DNA of 64,000 bases from [Bacillus] selenitireducens MLS10 (GCF_000093085.1 NC_014219.1:3278384-3342383), one strand, 5' to 3'. Shown: positions 24,321 through 33,206, numbered from the stretch's first letter. Notes: generated by a model from the sequence alone, not told the origin. Numbers and translations are program-made.

Positions 24321-25831
24321 GTCAGCTTCGAAAATCCGCCCTATTACTGACGTCTCTTGCCATTACCGTCAAACTCGCCGGCTTCTTCCGGGAAGCCGTC
24401 CTCGCCAGGGAATTCGGCGCAAACGAGACGACGGATGGCTATTTGCTTGCTTTCTCACTGATTACGCTGATGGTGGCCATGCTCGCCACCGGCTTCAGCA
24501 ATGTCTTCTTGCCGCGCTACGTGAAGGACCGCAAGGAAGATCCCGTTGCGGCAGAGAAGATGGCAAGCGGTGTGTTGAACATCATCGTCTCGGTGATCAT
24601 CGTCCTCTCCTTTATCGGAATCCTGTTTGTCGACCGGCTCATTCCGATGCTGTTTGGCTCGATGGATCCTGTGACGGAGGCCGTCGCCGTCAATACGACC
24701 AGAATCTTTCTGATTTTCGCTGTGATCATTGCCATCAACGCCATGTTTGAAAGCTATCTTCAGGCAAGACGGATCTTTGCACCCGTGCAAGTATGGAAAC
24801 TGCTTTCGACGCTCATGGCCGCCGTCTTCGCTCTTTTGTTCTCCGACGTATGGGGGATCTACAGCCTCGCATACGGGTTTATCTTCGGTGCCGGGATCGG
24901 ACTGATCGTCCAGGCTGCCGCTTTATTTAAAGGCGGCTTTCGCTGGCAGCCGGCGATTTCGTTCAATGAACGCTCGACGTTCTTTATCATGCTCGCACCT
25001 GCGCTCATGAACTCCGTGGTCGGTCAGGTCAATCTGTTCGTAGACCGGATCTTCGCCACGAATACCGTCGGCGGGGCCGTCACGTACCTGAACAACGGAT
25101 CACTCCTCGTCAGTGTTCCGCATACGCTCTATGCCTCGACGATGGCTGCGATCTTTTTCACCCTGCTCTCTGAACAGGTGAACCAGCGTAAGCAGTTTGA
25201 AGATACGGTGCAGCGCGCGGTCATGGTCACGATGGTGATTCTCATGCCGATTTCTTTCGGCCTTCTCGCCATCGGGCAGGACGCCATCTCGTTTATCTTT
25301 GAACGGGGCGCCTTCACCGCGGAAGATACGCTGAAAACCTATCAGACGCTGATGTTTTATTCACCGATTGTCGTCTTGCAGGGGATCCAGTATATTCTCT
25401 CCAAATCTCTGTACGCAAGGCGGCAGACGACACTCGTCCTGAAGATCAGTGCAACAACGATCCTGCTGAACGCCGTCGCCAACTGGTTCTTCGTCCAGTG
25501 GCTTGGCTATCCGGGCCTTGCCTTGGCCTCGGCGCTTATCTCGGTCTACTTCGTCACAACGACGAGCTGGTTTGTTTACAAAGACCTGACCGACCGGCGA
25601 TACAGGGATTTCTGGAAAGAATTCATGGCTGTTCTTGTCCCTGCAGGGCTCATGGGGCTCTCGGTGTTTCTCATCCGGCAGTTTGTACCCTGGTTCGATA
25701 TGATACCGTCTCTCATGGTTATCCTCATTCTCGCGCCAGTTGGTGCGGCCATCTATTTTGCTCTGATGTGGATATTCCAGCGCAACAAAGTGAAACGGGT
25801 CATTTCCATGGTCCGACGAAAACGCACCTGA
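24317..25831 (+). CDS. murJ: MurJ/MviN family lipid flippase
   Basis: The 504-residue protein has about fourteen membrane helices and starts MSQLRKSALLLTSLAITVKLAGFFREAVLAREFGANETTDGYLLAF, with the MVF/MurJ family block KxxGFxREAxxAxxFGA. Members flip lipid II or lipid-linked glycans to the outer face. Because it is coupled to csaB and a glycosyltransferase, it may export the wall polymer precursor rather than (or besides) lipid II. A second flippase of the SpoVB family is cut by the right edge of the window. Confidence 0.92.
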   Translation: MSQLRKSALLLTSLAITVKLAGFFREAVLAREFGANETTDGYLLAFSLITLMVAMLATGFSNVFLPRYVKDRKEDPVAAEKMASGVLNIIVSVIIVLSFIGILFVDRLIPMLFGSMDPVTEAVAVNTTRIFLIFAVIIAINAMFESYLQARRIFAPVQVWKLLSTLMAAVFALLFSDVWGIYSLAYGFIFGAGIGLIVQAAALFKGGFRWQPAISFNERSTFFIMLAPALMNSVVGQVNLFVDRIFATNTVGGAVTYLNNGSLLVSVPHTLYASTMAAIFFTLLSEQVNQRKQFEDTVQRAVMVTMVILMPISFGLLAIGQDAISFIFERGAFTAEDTLKTYQTLMFYSPIVVLQGIQYILSKSLYARRQTTLVLKISATTILLNAVANWFFVQWLGYPGLALASALISVYFVTTTSWFVYKDLTDRRYRDFWKEFMAVLVPAGLMGLSVFLIRQFVPWFDMIPSLMVILILAPVGAAIYFALMWIFQRNKVKRVISMVRRKRT

Positions 25832-25845
25832 ATAAAAGCTGTTGG

Positions 25846-25880
25846 GCCTGTATGAACTTACCCGTTCATACAGGCTTTTT
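25846..25880 (+). terminator. Intrinsic terminator after murJ
   Basis: GCCTGTATGAAC (25846-25857) pairs perfectly with GTTCATACAGGC (25864-25875), followed by TTTTT. Confidence 0.9.
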
Positions 25881-25962
25881 GAGTGCTATAGGAATGTTTA
25901 ACTCTGTTAATGGATTATCGTATAAGTGCAACTAAGGTTTTCTGGTTCTTTGTTAAAAAAGC

Positions 25963-26000
25963 CAAAAAAACGCCTCCGACGGTAAAACGTCGAAGGCGTT
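25963..26000 (-). terminator. Intrinsic terminator after the SLH-NlpC/P60 gene
   Basis: AACGCCTCCGACG and CGTCGAAGGCGTT pair with one mismatch across 25969-26000; on the minus strand it is followed by a TTTTTTT run. Confidence 0.9.
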
Positions 26001-26044
26001 CGTGCTGTATTCAGGCGTTGCTTCGTCAGCCTTTGTCTTCAAAA

Positions 26045-27112
26045 TCAGTTAAGAATTCTGTGCAGGAATGCTGCGAAGTGTGCGCGGGTCGTAATGACTT
26101 CCGGACGGAACGTATCATCCGTGTAGCCCTGAGTGACACCGGAGTGATAGAGCGCCCGAATCGCATCGTAGCTCTCACTGTCTGAACTGACATCCGTTAA
26201 TGGAATGTCCTGATCCGCAATTTCAATTTCTCCGGCGAGATCGTATGCTGCGTAGAAAATCATCGCCATTTCCTCGCGGTCAACCGGCTCCTGTGGCCCG
26301 AATGATCCGTCTTCTTTTGTCTCCATAATCCCATGGTCAAGAAGGGCCTGGATATCTTCGTATCCGGTTACGTTACGGGATACGTCGGTTGGCATGTTAC
26401 CATCTGTCGCGTCAAGACCGAGTTCGCGGTTGACCATAATGGCTGCCTGCCCCCGGGTAATCTCCTGTTCAGGACGGAAGAAGGAGTTCGGGAACCCGCG
26501 TATAATCCCGCGCTCGCTCAGTTCTGTGATTTCATTGAGGGCCCAGTGCTTGCTGTTAATGTCGTAATACTCACCCTTCGGCAATTCAGGGAACTGCGGC
26601 TCAGGCTCCGGTTCAGGCTCAGAAGGTTTCTCTTCTTGAACCGTCTTGGCCGGTTCCGGTTCTTGAATGATCCGACGGGCTCCTGTGTAATGCGCGCCCC
26701 AGTAAGCATTATCTAGAGAGACGACGGCTACGCCGCGGCTGCTTTTTGCGCTGATGAAGTGATTGTTGCCTACGTATATGCCTGAGTGGGAAATGCCGGA
26801 TTTGTATGTTCCGCTGAAGAAGACGAGGTCACCCGGCTGGAGATTGCCTCTTGATACCGGCACTCCAAGCTGATACTGTCCTGCCGACGTCCTCGGCAAA
26901 TCGATGCCGAAGTGGCCATAGACATATCTCAGATAGCCTGAGCAGTCAAAGCCGGAAGGTGTCGTACCGCCCCATGCGTAAGGTGTGCCTTGAAATTGTC
27001 TTCCGTAGTCAACGATATCCTGACCCAATGACGACGCTTCTGCTTCTGACGGCTGAATCCATGCGAACATCATCACGACTGCGAGCATACTGATCATAAT
27101 TTTTCTCAACAT
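26045..27112 (-). CDS. SLH-anchored NlpC/P60 peptidoglycan endopeptidase
   Basis: The protein (355 residues from the preferred ATG at 27112) has a signal peptide (MLRKIMISMLAVVMMFAWI, ending ...SEAEA), an NlpC/P60 domain at residues about 30-145 with the Cys in FDCSGYLRY, the His in ISHSGIYVG and a third polar residue after it, a Glu/Pro spacer and three SLH modules (about 180-355). NlpC/P60 enzymes cut the D-Glu-meso-DAP bond in wall peptides. Modules place the catalytic domain first and the wall-binding modules last, unlike LytE-type LysM anchors. The longer frame to 27160 would add 16 residues before the signal peptide. A triple WalR-box-like array lies 81-108 bases upstream. Confidence 0.9.
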   Translation of the reverse strand: MLRKIMISMLAVVMMFAWIQPSEAEASSLGQDIVDYGRQFQGTPYAWGGTTPSGFDCSGYLRYVYGHFGIDLPRTSAGQYQLGVPVSRGNLQPGDLVFFSGTYKSGISHSGIYVGNNHFISAKSSRGVAVVSLDNAYWGAHYTGARRIIQEPEPAKTVQEEKPSEPEPEPEPQFPELPKGEYYDINSKHWALNEITELSERGIIRGFPNSFFRPEQEITRGQAAIMVNRELGLDATDGNMPTDVSRNVTGYEDIQALLDHGIMETKEDGSFGPQEPVDREEMAMIFYAAYDLAGEIEIADQDIPLTDVSSDSESYDAIRALYHSGVTQGYTDDTFRPEVITTRAHFAAFLHRILN

Positions 27113-27192
27113 TCTCCACCCCAAAATTTTGATTATATGTACGGCTCTTTTCAATGCCACGATCAGTTTATCACAAAGGGCACGGTGAACAG

Positions 27193-27220
27193 GTTACAGT
27201 TCCGTTACGTTGCCGTTACA
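27193..27220 (-). promoter_or_regulatory. Triple WalR-box-like repeat upstream of the SLH-NlpC/P60 gene
   Basis: On the minus strand TGTAAC-N5-CGTAAC-N5-TGTAAC (27220-27193) gives three half sites with an exact 11-base period. The B. subtilis WalR consensus is TGTWAH-N5-TGTWAH, so two half sites match fully and the middle one differs at one base. D,L-endopeptidases are core WalR targets in Bacillus. Match and period are seen; regulation is inferred. Confidence 0.55.
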
Positions 27221-27261
27221 ATCTCAAAAATGATGAAAAAAATGGACTGTGAGGATCCCGA

Positions 27262-27297
27262 CACAAAAAAACGCCCGAAGCCATACCGGCTCCGGGG
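27262..27297 (-). terminator. Intrinsic terminator after the small 46-residue ORF
   Basis: CCCGGAGCC and GGCTTCGGG (minus strand, within 27274-27296) pair with one G-U and are followed by CGTTTTTTT. Confidence 0.85.
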
Positions 27298-27306
27298 TTC
27301 TGTCAA

Positions 27307-27447
27307 TCACTCAGTTTCTTTCTCTTCCTGAATCTGTCGGATTCCTTCTTCGATCATGCTGAGAGCTGATCGCTCTGTCAGGTCCGGCGACTGTTCGAAT
27401 CGGTTCTTGATTGATAGCATGAGCTCCTGCAAATCTGTGGGTGTCAT
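27307..27447 (-). CDS. Small acidic protein, 46 residues, unknown function
   Basis: A 47-codon frame starts ATG at 27447 with GGAGGG seven bases upstream and ends TGA ten bases before a strong terminator. The product, MTPTDLQELMLSIKNRFEQS and onward, is hydrophilic, acidic and likely helical, with no signal peptide, membrane segment or cysteine. It sits between two SLH protein genes on the same strand. The good ribosome site plus dedicated terminator argue that it is real. No family is recognised. Confidence 0.7.
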   Translation of the reverse strand: MTPTDLQELMLSIKNRFEQSPDLTERSALSMIEEGIRQIQEEKETE

Positions 27448-27542
27448 TATTTACGCCCTCCCTCACCGTTTTCTTCAAATTAACACAAAACGGTGAGGGA
27501 TGTTGTCGAATGCTGTCACTTCCCTGCAACTTATTTTATTCA

Positions 27543-29471
27543 TCATCTCGTCCGGGGTGACGCATAGAGAAACCTTGCGAACTGATTCCGCTGCACAGGC
27601 TGATCGCTCCGGAACGTCCCATCCGGGAATCCCCTGGTGATCTCCTGCTCAAAGATTGTGTTGATGGAGCGGTACGCGGACTCATTGGGATGAATATCCG
27701 AAAAAGCAAATGAAGCCGTCATGGCCGGTTCGTAGTCAGAAAACCAGGCGTTGGCCAGCATAATCGCCACCTCGCCGCGACTGATGTTGGCACCCGGACG
27801 GAAGGTCCCGTCTCCGTACCCACCGATGATTCCTGCTGCCTCGGCAGCCCGGATCGCTTCAAAAGCAAAGCTCTCGGTCGACACGTCACTGAACGGCGCA
27901 GGCGCATCACCGCCCTGAACATCAAGTCCCAGGGCTCTCACTATCATTGTGACCGCCTCGGCGCGGGTAATATTCACGTAGGGGCGGAAACTGCCGTCAG
28001 AGAAGCCTTCGGAAATGCCGGCACTGTTCAGGAAATACACGTCTCTGTGATACCAGGATAAGGGCTTCACATCGTTAAATCGCTTACCTTCCCGGCTGAA
28101 GAGGGGACTCGCTCCCGTAAACCGGAGCGTCTGATCCTCTTCAAGAAAGACCTCGTACACATGCTCTCCACCCGGCACATAATCCCGGAAAACCGGCCCT
28201 GAGAGCCCTTCAGCGATGACGATGCCATTACGGAACAGCGTGAATCGCTCTCCTTCAAGAATCGACAGATCAAGCTTCAGCGCACCGTCTTCTTCCTGGG
28301 TGAGGGGAATCACGGTCCCTTCCTCATTTCCCCTCGATACCGGCACCTGCACAATCCCAAAGCCAAAAGCTTCGTTACGGGCTGACGTATTCCCCGGCTG
28401 ATCGGCATTTGCCGTCACCACATCGATCAGATCCCGGCGGTTCAAATGCGGGTAGCGTTCCTGATACAGGGCAAATATGCCCGCCACGAAAGGAGACGCC
28501 ATCGATGTGCCGCTTTTCACCGAATATCCCTGACGTCCGTGAAAATTCCGGCTGAGAAGATCCGTACTCAATATCCCCTCGCCAGGGGCAGACAGAAGGA
28601 TCTCAGGCCCAAAGGCCGAAAAGAGCGACGGCATCCGGTCCGCGTTCACTGAAGAGACTGCAATCACATCCGGATGCTTCGCCGGATACATCACAGGACG
28701 CTGCGGTTCATGAATGTTACCCGCCGCACCAACGAGGGTTATGCCTCTGGCCGTCGCATACTCTATCGACTCATTGAGCATACTGTGGCTGAACTCCGTT
28801 GTAATACTGAGGTTGATGATATCGACATTCTGGGTGATGGACCACTCAATCCCTGTAATGACGTCCGAGATTCGTCCGTCTCCATTCTCATTCATCGCTT
28901 TCACGACATAAAGATCCGCCCCTGGTGCGATCCCTGTCAGATCGTCACGTCCCTGAGCGTTGATGATACCGGCGACGTGCGTGCCGTGACCGTTGTCATC
29001 CTGATAACCGTTCTGACACCCGCCGGTCATGGTGATCGCGCACGTTCCCCTCACGTAGGAGAGATTCGGATGCCACCGCTCAATCCCGGTATCGATGACA
29101 CTGATCGCCACCCCTGATCCGTCCCCGTCCATCGCTCCGCGGCGGGTATGGTTCACTGTCTCAAATCCCCATTTATCCGCTGGTGTAATGCCAATTGAGA
29201 CCATCATATCCTGTGAAACCTCGCTGAGACCCGGCACACCGCTCTCAAGCCCGGCTACCTCTTCTTCAGACAGATGCAGAGAAACCCCGGTGATGCTGTC
29301 GTGCACGGTGTAGGATTCCTCATCAAGGGTTTCGATCCATGCATCTCTTGACTCTTCTGAATCAAACTGAAGGATATACGGCTCATCGTTCCCGGCTGCA
29401 TAGGCACCTGTCACACTGAACCCCATCATGATGATGCATGCCACTGCTATTCGAATCGATTGTCTCATCAT
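27543..29471 (-). CDS. SLH-anchored subtilisin-family serine protease
   Basis: The 642-residue protein has a signal peptide (residues 1-25), an I9-like propeptide (about 30-100, ...ESRDAWIETLDEE...), a subtilase domain (about 105-385) with the triad in VIDTGIERW (Asp), NGHGTHVAGI (His) and SGTSMASPFVAG (Ser), a beta-rich linker, and three SLH modules (about 460-640). It is secreted, self-processed and held on the wall, where it could mature or turn over surface proteins. A cysteine pair (GTCAITMTGGCQN) after the Asp is unusual for bacillar subtilisins and may form a disulfide. GATGGAGG precedes the start. Confidence 0.93.
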   Translation of the reverse strand: MMRQSIRIAVACIIMMGFSVTGAYAAGNDEPYILQFDSEESRDAWIETLDEESYTVHDSITGVSLHLSEEEVAGLESGVPGLSEVSQDMMVSIGITPADKWGFETVNHTRRGAMDGDGSGVAISVIDTGIERWHPNLSYVRGTCAITMTGGCQNGYQDDNGHGTHVAGIINAQGRDDLTGIAPGADLYVVKAMNENGDGRISDVITGIEWSITQNVDIINLSITTEFSHSMLNESIEYATARGITLVGAAGNIHEPQRPVMYPAKHPDVIAVSSVNADRMPSLFSAFGPEILLSAPGEGILSTDLLSRNFHGRQGYSVKSGTSMASPFVAGIFALYQERYPHLNRRDLIDVVTANADQPGNTSARNEAFGFGIVQVPVSRGNEEGTVIPLTQEEDGALKLDLSILEGERFTLFRNGIVIAEGLSGPVFRDYVPGGEHVYEVFLEEDQTLRFTGASPLFSREGKRFNDVKPLSWYHRDVYFLNSAGISEGFSDGSFRPYVNITRAEAVTMIVRALGLDVQGGDAPAPFSDVSTESFAFEAIRAAEAAGIIGGYGDGTFRPGANISRGEVAIMLANAWFSDYEPAMTASFAFSDIHPNESAYRSINTIFEQEITRGFPDGTFRSDQPVQRNQFARFLYASPRTR

Positions 29472-29536
29472 CCTCCATCACCCTCACCCGTTTGTCGTTG
29501 TCTTTATCATACCTTAAGTCCAGCACAATCAATAGC

Positions 29537-29575
29537 ACAAAAAACCGGACGGCCTAAATCTTGCCCGTCCGGCGG
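29537..29575 (-). terminator. Intrinsic terminator after the SLH-glucosaminidase gene
   Basis: CCGGACGG (29545-29552) pairs with CCGTCCGG (29565-29572); the minus strand continues TTTTTT. Confidence 0.88.
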
Positions 29576-29599
29576 TTATTCTTCCTCAATATTGCACAA

Positions 29600-31579
29600 T
29601 CACTTTGCAAAAGGCACTTCTTTGACATACGAACTGTGGATATAGGCACGCTTGTGATCTTTATGATCGGCTGTGACATGGTACCACGTTGCCCCGTTTG
29701 GTGCCTTGGCTTCATCAAAGATGATCACCGGCATTGCGCTTCTCGCATACTGATACAGCACATTGTTCTTCGTGCTGTCCGGTTCAGTCCTCACGTTCAG
29801 TCCGCTCACCGTCGTCTCGGCAATCCGGTAGCGGACGAAATCCTTACCTCCAAGATAGCGGTCCGCCCTGAACATATGACCGGCGATCTTCTGTCCCCAG
29901 AACATGTCTGACGCGTAGCGGACGTTGGCCCCGACCGCCTTCGTGCCCGGAATCGCTCCCTGGAAACGCTGTGTCAAGAGATTCCCGGCCGGATTATAAT
30001 GCATATAGCCGTTCAGCATATAAGTAGACGCAAAAGACATTGTAGATTCTCTGACGGTATCAAAACGCGATGCATTCACATAAGGGTCACTGTCCGTTGC
30101 TCTTATCCCGTAGAGATTATTCGTATCCCTGGCGATGACACTGTTACCAAATGCGCTTTCATGAGCTGCAGCCCCGAGAATAAAGAGGGCATTCACACCA
30201 TAACGCGCCTCCGCTTCTTTCAAGTATTTGCCCATACCCTGCATCTTACTCGCAGATCCAGCATGTTCTCTGATGTAATGATCAAGCTCTTCAGCGGTAT
30301 AACGGCTCTCGGATTTAATCGGAAGCCGGTTGAAGTACTGGTAGGCCTCACCTGCCTTCTCGCCGTTTCCTGTGTAGAATGTTCCGCCGTCTTCACTGTA
30401 ATAACGCTTACCTGTCTCCATGAAGGACGGTGCCTTGCCATATGTGTAAGATACATATCTCCCCTGATTCTGATTATAACTCGGATCATAAAGACGATGA
30501 ACAAGAAATCCGTTCGTCGCTTTGACGTAGTGATTGCGCTCTGTGGCCTGCTGGGACGGAATCAGTTCAAACTCTCCGGCACGGACGTAGCCTGTACGTC
30601 CGGCGACGGATACCTTGATGTGGCGTTCATCTCCGCCGAGGTATGTCAATTCAGATGTAAAGCGGTGATCAGAGGTAATATACGTAAACGCTGAGAGGAA
30701 CGCACCGTTGTCGTAGACGGAATAAACATTGTTGATCGCTCCCGGACGATTGTTCGGACGGACGATGCCGCTCTGCATATGGACGATCTCGCCGTCATTC
30801 AAAATGAGGTCCGAACGGGCTCCACGGTTCTTGTACGCATCTTCAAAGGATTCATAGCGACCAGAGCGAGTCGTAATCGAGCCGTTTTGACTGATCACCG
30901 CCAACTGATAAGAGCCGCTGCCTTCATCTGGCTGATCGCCACCTGAGAGGTCCGCTCCTGTTTCGATCACCGTCAGCATCCGGGAAAGGAAAGCGGCGGC
31001 GTGACCACGCTGGGCGTTGTCATTCGGTGCGAAAGTGCCGTTCGTGTTCCCGCGGATGATCCCGAGTGATGTCACGTAATTCACGGCTTCGGTAAAACGG
31101 CGGGAGATTTGGTCTTTATCCATGAAATCCGGGACGTCAATTGTTCCGACAATCGTCCGGTAACCGAGATGCTCGAACGCGCGGTCGATCATGACCGCCA
31201 TCTGCTGGCGTTCGATCTTGTCGTCCGGCCGGAAGGTGCCGTCGTCATACCCGCTGATAATTCCGGCTTCATAAGCTGCCGATATGGCTGATACAAATTC
31301 GTCACGGCCCGGGAGGTCCGTAAATGGCGCTTCGTCGTCCGCTTCCTGAATGTCGAGGGCGCGGTAGAGGATCACCGTAAATTCAACCCGTGTAACCGGT
31401 TCGGTGTGCCGGAAGGTGCCGTCCGGATAGCCCTGCATAATCTCTTTGTCAATCATTTCTGTAATATACCCTTCGAGAGAGCTTCCTTTATAACCCGCCT
31501 CGGCGGTTCCGGGCACGATGAGAACACTGACCATAAGGAGGGCGAGGAGCATCGTCTGGATCTTCATCAAAGTCTTCAT
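29600..31579 (-). CDS. SLH-anchored endo-beta-N-acetylglucosaminidase (GH73-like)
   Basis: The 659-residue protein has a signal peptide (residues 1-28), three SLH modules (about 32-205), a beta-rich middle region (about 220-400) with a YVRAGEF SH3-like end, a glucosaminidase domain (about 430-560: ...EAEARYGVNALFILGAAAHESAFGNSVIARDTNNLYGI with the catalytic-site Glu in HESAFG) and a C-terminal SH3b-like domain (about 575-659). It resembles LytD/LytG-type enzymes that cut GlcNAc-MurNAc bonds in glycan strands. The SLH modules are at the N-terminus, as in the neighbouring amidase and unlike the protease. AGGAAG precedes the ATG. Confidence 0.9.
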   Translation of the reverse strand: MKTLMKIQTMLLALLMVSVLIVPGTAEAGYKGSSLEGYITEMIDKEIMQGYPDGTFRHTEPVTRVEFTVILYRALDIQEADDEAPFTDLPGRDEFVSAISAAYEAGIISGYDDGTFRPDDKIERQQMAVMIDRAFEHLGYRTIVGTIDVPDFMDKDQISRRFTEAVNYVTSLGIIRGNTNGTFAPNDNAQRGHAAAFLSRMLTVIETGADLSGGDQPDEGSGSYQLAVISQNGSITTRSGRYESFEDAYKNRGARSDLILNDGEIVHMQSGIVRPNNRPGAINNVYSVYDNGAFLSAFTYITSDHRFTSELTYLGGDERHIKVSVAGRTGYVRAGEFELIPSQQATERNHYVKATNGFLVHRLYDPSYNQNQGRYVSYTYGKAPSFMETGKRYYSEDGGTFYTGNGEKAGEAYQYFNRLPIKSESRYTAEELDHYIREHAGSASKMQGMGKYLKEAEARYGVNALFILGAAAHESAFGNSVIARDTNNLYGIRATDSDPYVNASRFDTVRESTMSFASTYMLNGYMHYNPAGNLLTQRFQGAIPGTKAVGANVRYASDMFWGQKIAGHMFRADRYLGGKDFVRYRIAETTVSGLNVRTEPDSTKNNVLYQYARSAMPVIIFDEAKAPNGATWYHVTADHKDHKRAYIHSSYVKEVPFAK

Positions 31580-31626
31580 TGGTTTTTCTCTTCCTTTCTG
31601 CGCTGAAGATGGGTCCGGTGTTTACA

Positions 31627-31664
31627 GAAAACAGGCTGCCGCAAATACCCGTGCAACCTGTCCT
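31627..31664 (-). terminator. Probable terminator after the SLH-amidase gene
   Basis: ACAGGTTG and CAGCCTGT (minus strand, 31661-31631) pair with one G-U around a 15-base loop and run into TTTTCTG. The U run is short, so some readthrough into the glucosaminidase gene is possible. Confidence 0.6.
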
Positions 31665-31676
31665 TCTGTATCGTCA

Positions 31677-33095
31677 TCAGTTGTTCCGTGAGTAGTCGAT
31701 GGTACCCTGCAGGAGTGCTTCTGCCATGCCGTAACGAAACGATTCCGTGCGCATGCGCGCCGCCTCTTGCGGGTTCGTCATGAAGCCGACTTCCACGAGA
31801 ACGCTTGGCACACGGTTATTGAGAAGCACGCCGAGACCGTTCGTAATGTTGCTCAGATCGGTATCTCTCGCTGCTCCGCGACGCCGGTCATGCAAGTTCA
31901 TGTCATTGACCATCCGGCTCAAAAGCGCATCACCGAGAGCCTTGCTTTTCGCCGCTTCATGACGGACATTATAAAAGACTTCCGCTCCGTGGGCGGTACT
32001 GATTGCCGCATTCGCATGGACGCTGATGAACGCGTCTCCTCCTGACGCATTGGAAATCGCGACCCGATCCGACAGGGTTAAAAACACATCTTCCGTTCGC
32101 GTCATCACCACATCCGCTCCTGCCTGCATAAGCTTCAGCTGAAGCATGAGGGAGAGATCAAGGGCGAGGTCTTTCTCGAGAATTCCGTTGCCGCTTCCGC
32201 CGCCGTCTCTCCCGCCGTGGCCGGCATCAACGATGATCGTCTTGCCCTGAAGGGCATTGCCGTACTTCGTCCGCTCATGTTTACGGATAAAGCTCATCGA
32301 CACGTAAGCGGTGGTTCCTTTGTATTCAATTCTCGCCCAACCGTTGCTTTCATCGAGGATCTTAACCGGTGAGTATTTCGGAAGTCTGCCGATCGGATCT
32401 CTCGTCGTATTCGGAAGCGGTCTGACGTTCAGTGAAGAAGCTGTCACTTCTCCAAGCTCGAACTCTTCAGAGGTTGAGGCCATCCGGAAGTCTTCGTTCA
32501 TCGACCTCGCCATAAACAGGGCGAACTCCATCCGGGACATTTTGTTCGTCGGACGGAACGTGCCGTCCGGGTATCCGGCGGTGATCCCTTCGGATGCAAG
32601 AGTCTGAATTGCACCGTATGCATTCATCCCTGTTCCGACGTCAGGGAAACGGATCGGTTCTTCACCCATGGAAAGCTGGGGAAACGCATTGGCAACCATC
32701 ATCGCCATCTGGGCTCTTGTCAGCTCTTCCTTCGGCCTGAAGGTACCGTCACCAAAACCGCTGATGACGCCGCGCTCATAAAGCGCTTGTATGTAACCGG
32801 AAAAATGACTGTGATTCACGACATCGTCAAAATCTGTCTGAACCGGTAAGTCCGACACACCGAGCGCCCGTCCAATAATGGCCGCTGCCTGTTCACGGTT
32901 CACAGGGCTGTCAACGCCAAAGGTCCCGTCAGAGAAACCCTGGACCACCCCTTCTCCAAGAAGAAAATTAATCTCGGTGTCGTGGTTTGGGTTGACGTCG
33001 GGGAAATTGTGCTGACCATGCACTTCGAGAGGCACGGCCAAAAGAAAAATCACTGCAATCAACGCTGTTAACCATGTATACGTTGCCTTTATCAT
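31677..33095 (-). CDS. SLH-anchored N-acetylmuramoyl-L-alanine amidase
   Basis: The 472-residue protein has a signal peptide (residues 1-27, ending VHGQ), three SLH modules (about 28-205), an SH3b domain (about 212-272, ASSLNVRPLPNTTRD...) and an Amidase_3 domain (about 285-467) with zinc ligands in IVDAGHGG (His), a Glu in the GNGILEKDL region and SVHANAA (His), and the catalytic Glu in VLVEVGFMTN. It cuts between MurNAc and L-Ala in peptidoglycan. A perfect WalR-box-like pair lies 95-111 bases upstream. AGGAGGG precedes the ATG. Confidence 0.94.
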   Translation of the reverse strand: MIKATYTWLTALIAVIFLLAVPLEVHGQHNFPDVNPNHDTEINFLLGEGVVQGFSDGTFGVDSPVNREQAAAIIGRALGVSDLPVQTDFDDVVNHSHFSGYIQALYERGVISGFGDGTFRPKEELTRAQMAMMVANAFPQLSMGEEPIRFPDVGTGMNAYGAIQTLASEGITAGYPDGTFRPTNKMSRMEFALFMARSMNEDFRMASTSEEFELGEVTASSLNVRPLPNTTRDPIGRLPKYSPVKILDESNGWARIEYKGTTAYVSMSFIRKHERTKYGNALQGKTIIVDAGHGGRDGGGSGNGILEKDLALDLSLMLQLKLMQAGADVVMTRTEDVFLTLSDRVAISNASGGDAFISVHANAAISTAHGAEVFYNVRHEAAKSKALGDALLSRMVNDMNLHDRRRGAARDTDLSNITNGLGVLLNNRVPSVLVEVGFMTNPQEAARMRTESFRYGMAEALLQGTIDYSRNN

Positions 33096-33189
33096 CTCAG
33101 CCCTCCTAGAACTATTCGTTATTCTTCATCAATATATCACATATTGTCGTGAGTTTTATGCATCCAATCGACGATTTTTTAAAAAAGTG

Positions 33190-33206
33190 GTTTACAATTT
33201 GATTAC
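33190..33206 (-). promoter_or_regulatory. WalR-box-like site upstream of the SLH amidase gene
   Basis: The minus strand reads TGTAAT-CAAAT-TGTAAA, a full match to the WalR consensus TGTWAH-N5-TGTWAH. It lies 95 bases before the amidase start, a normal activator or repressor position. The plus-strand TTTACA in it might also be a -35. Regulation by WalR is inferred. Confidence 0.55.
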
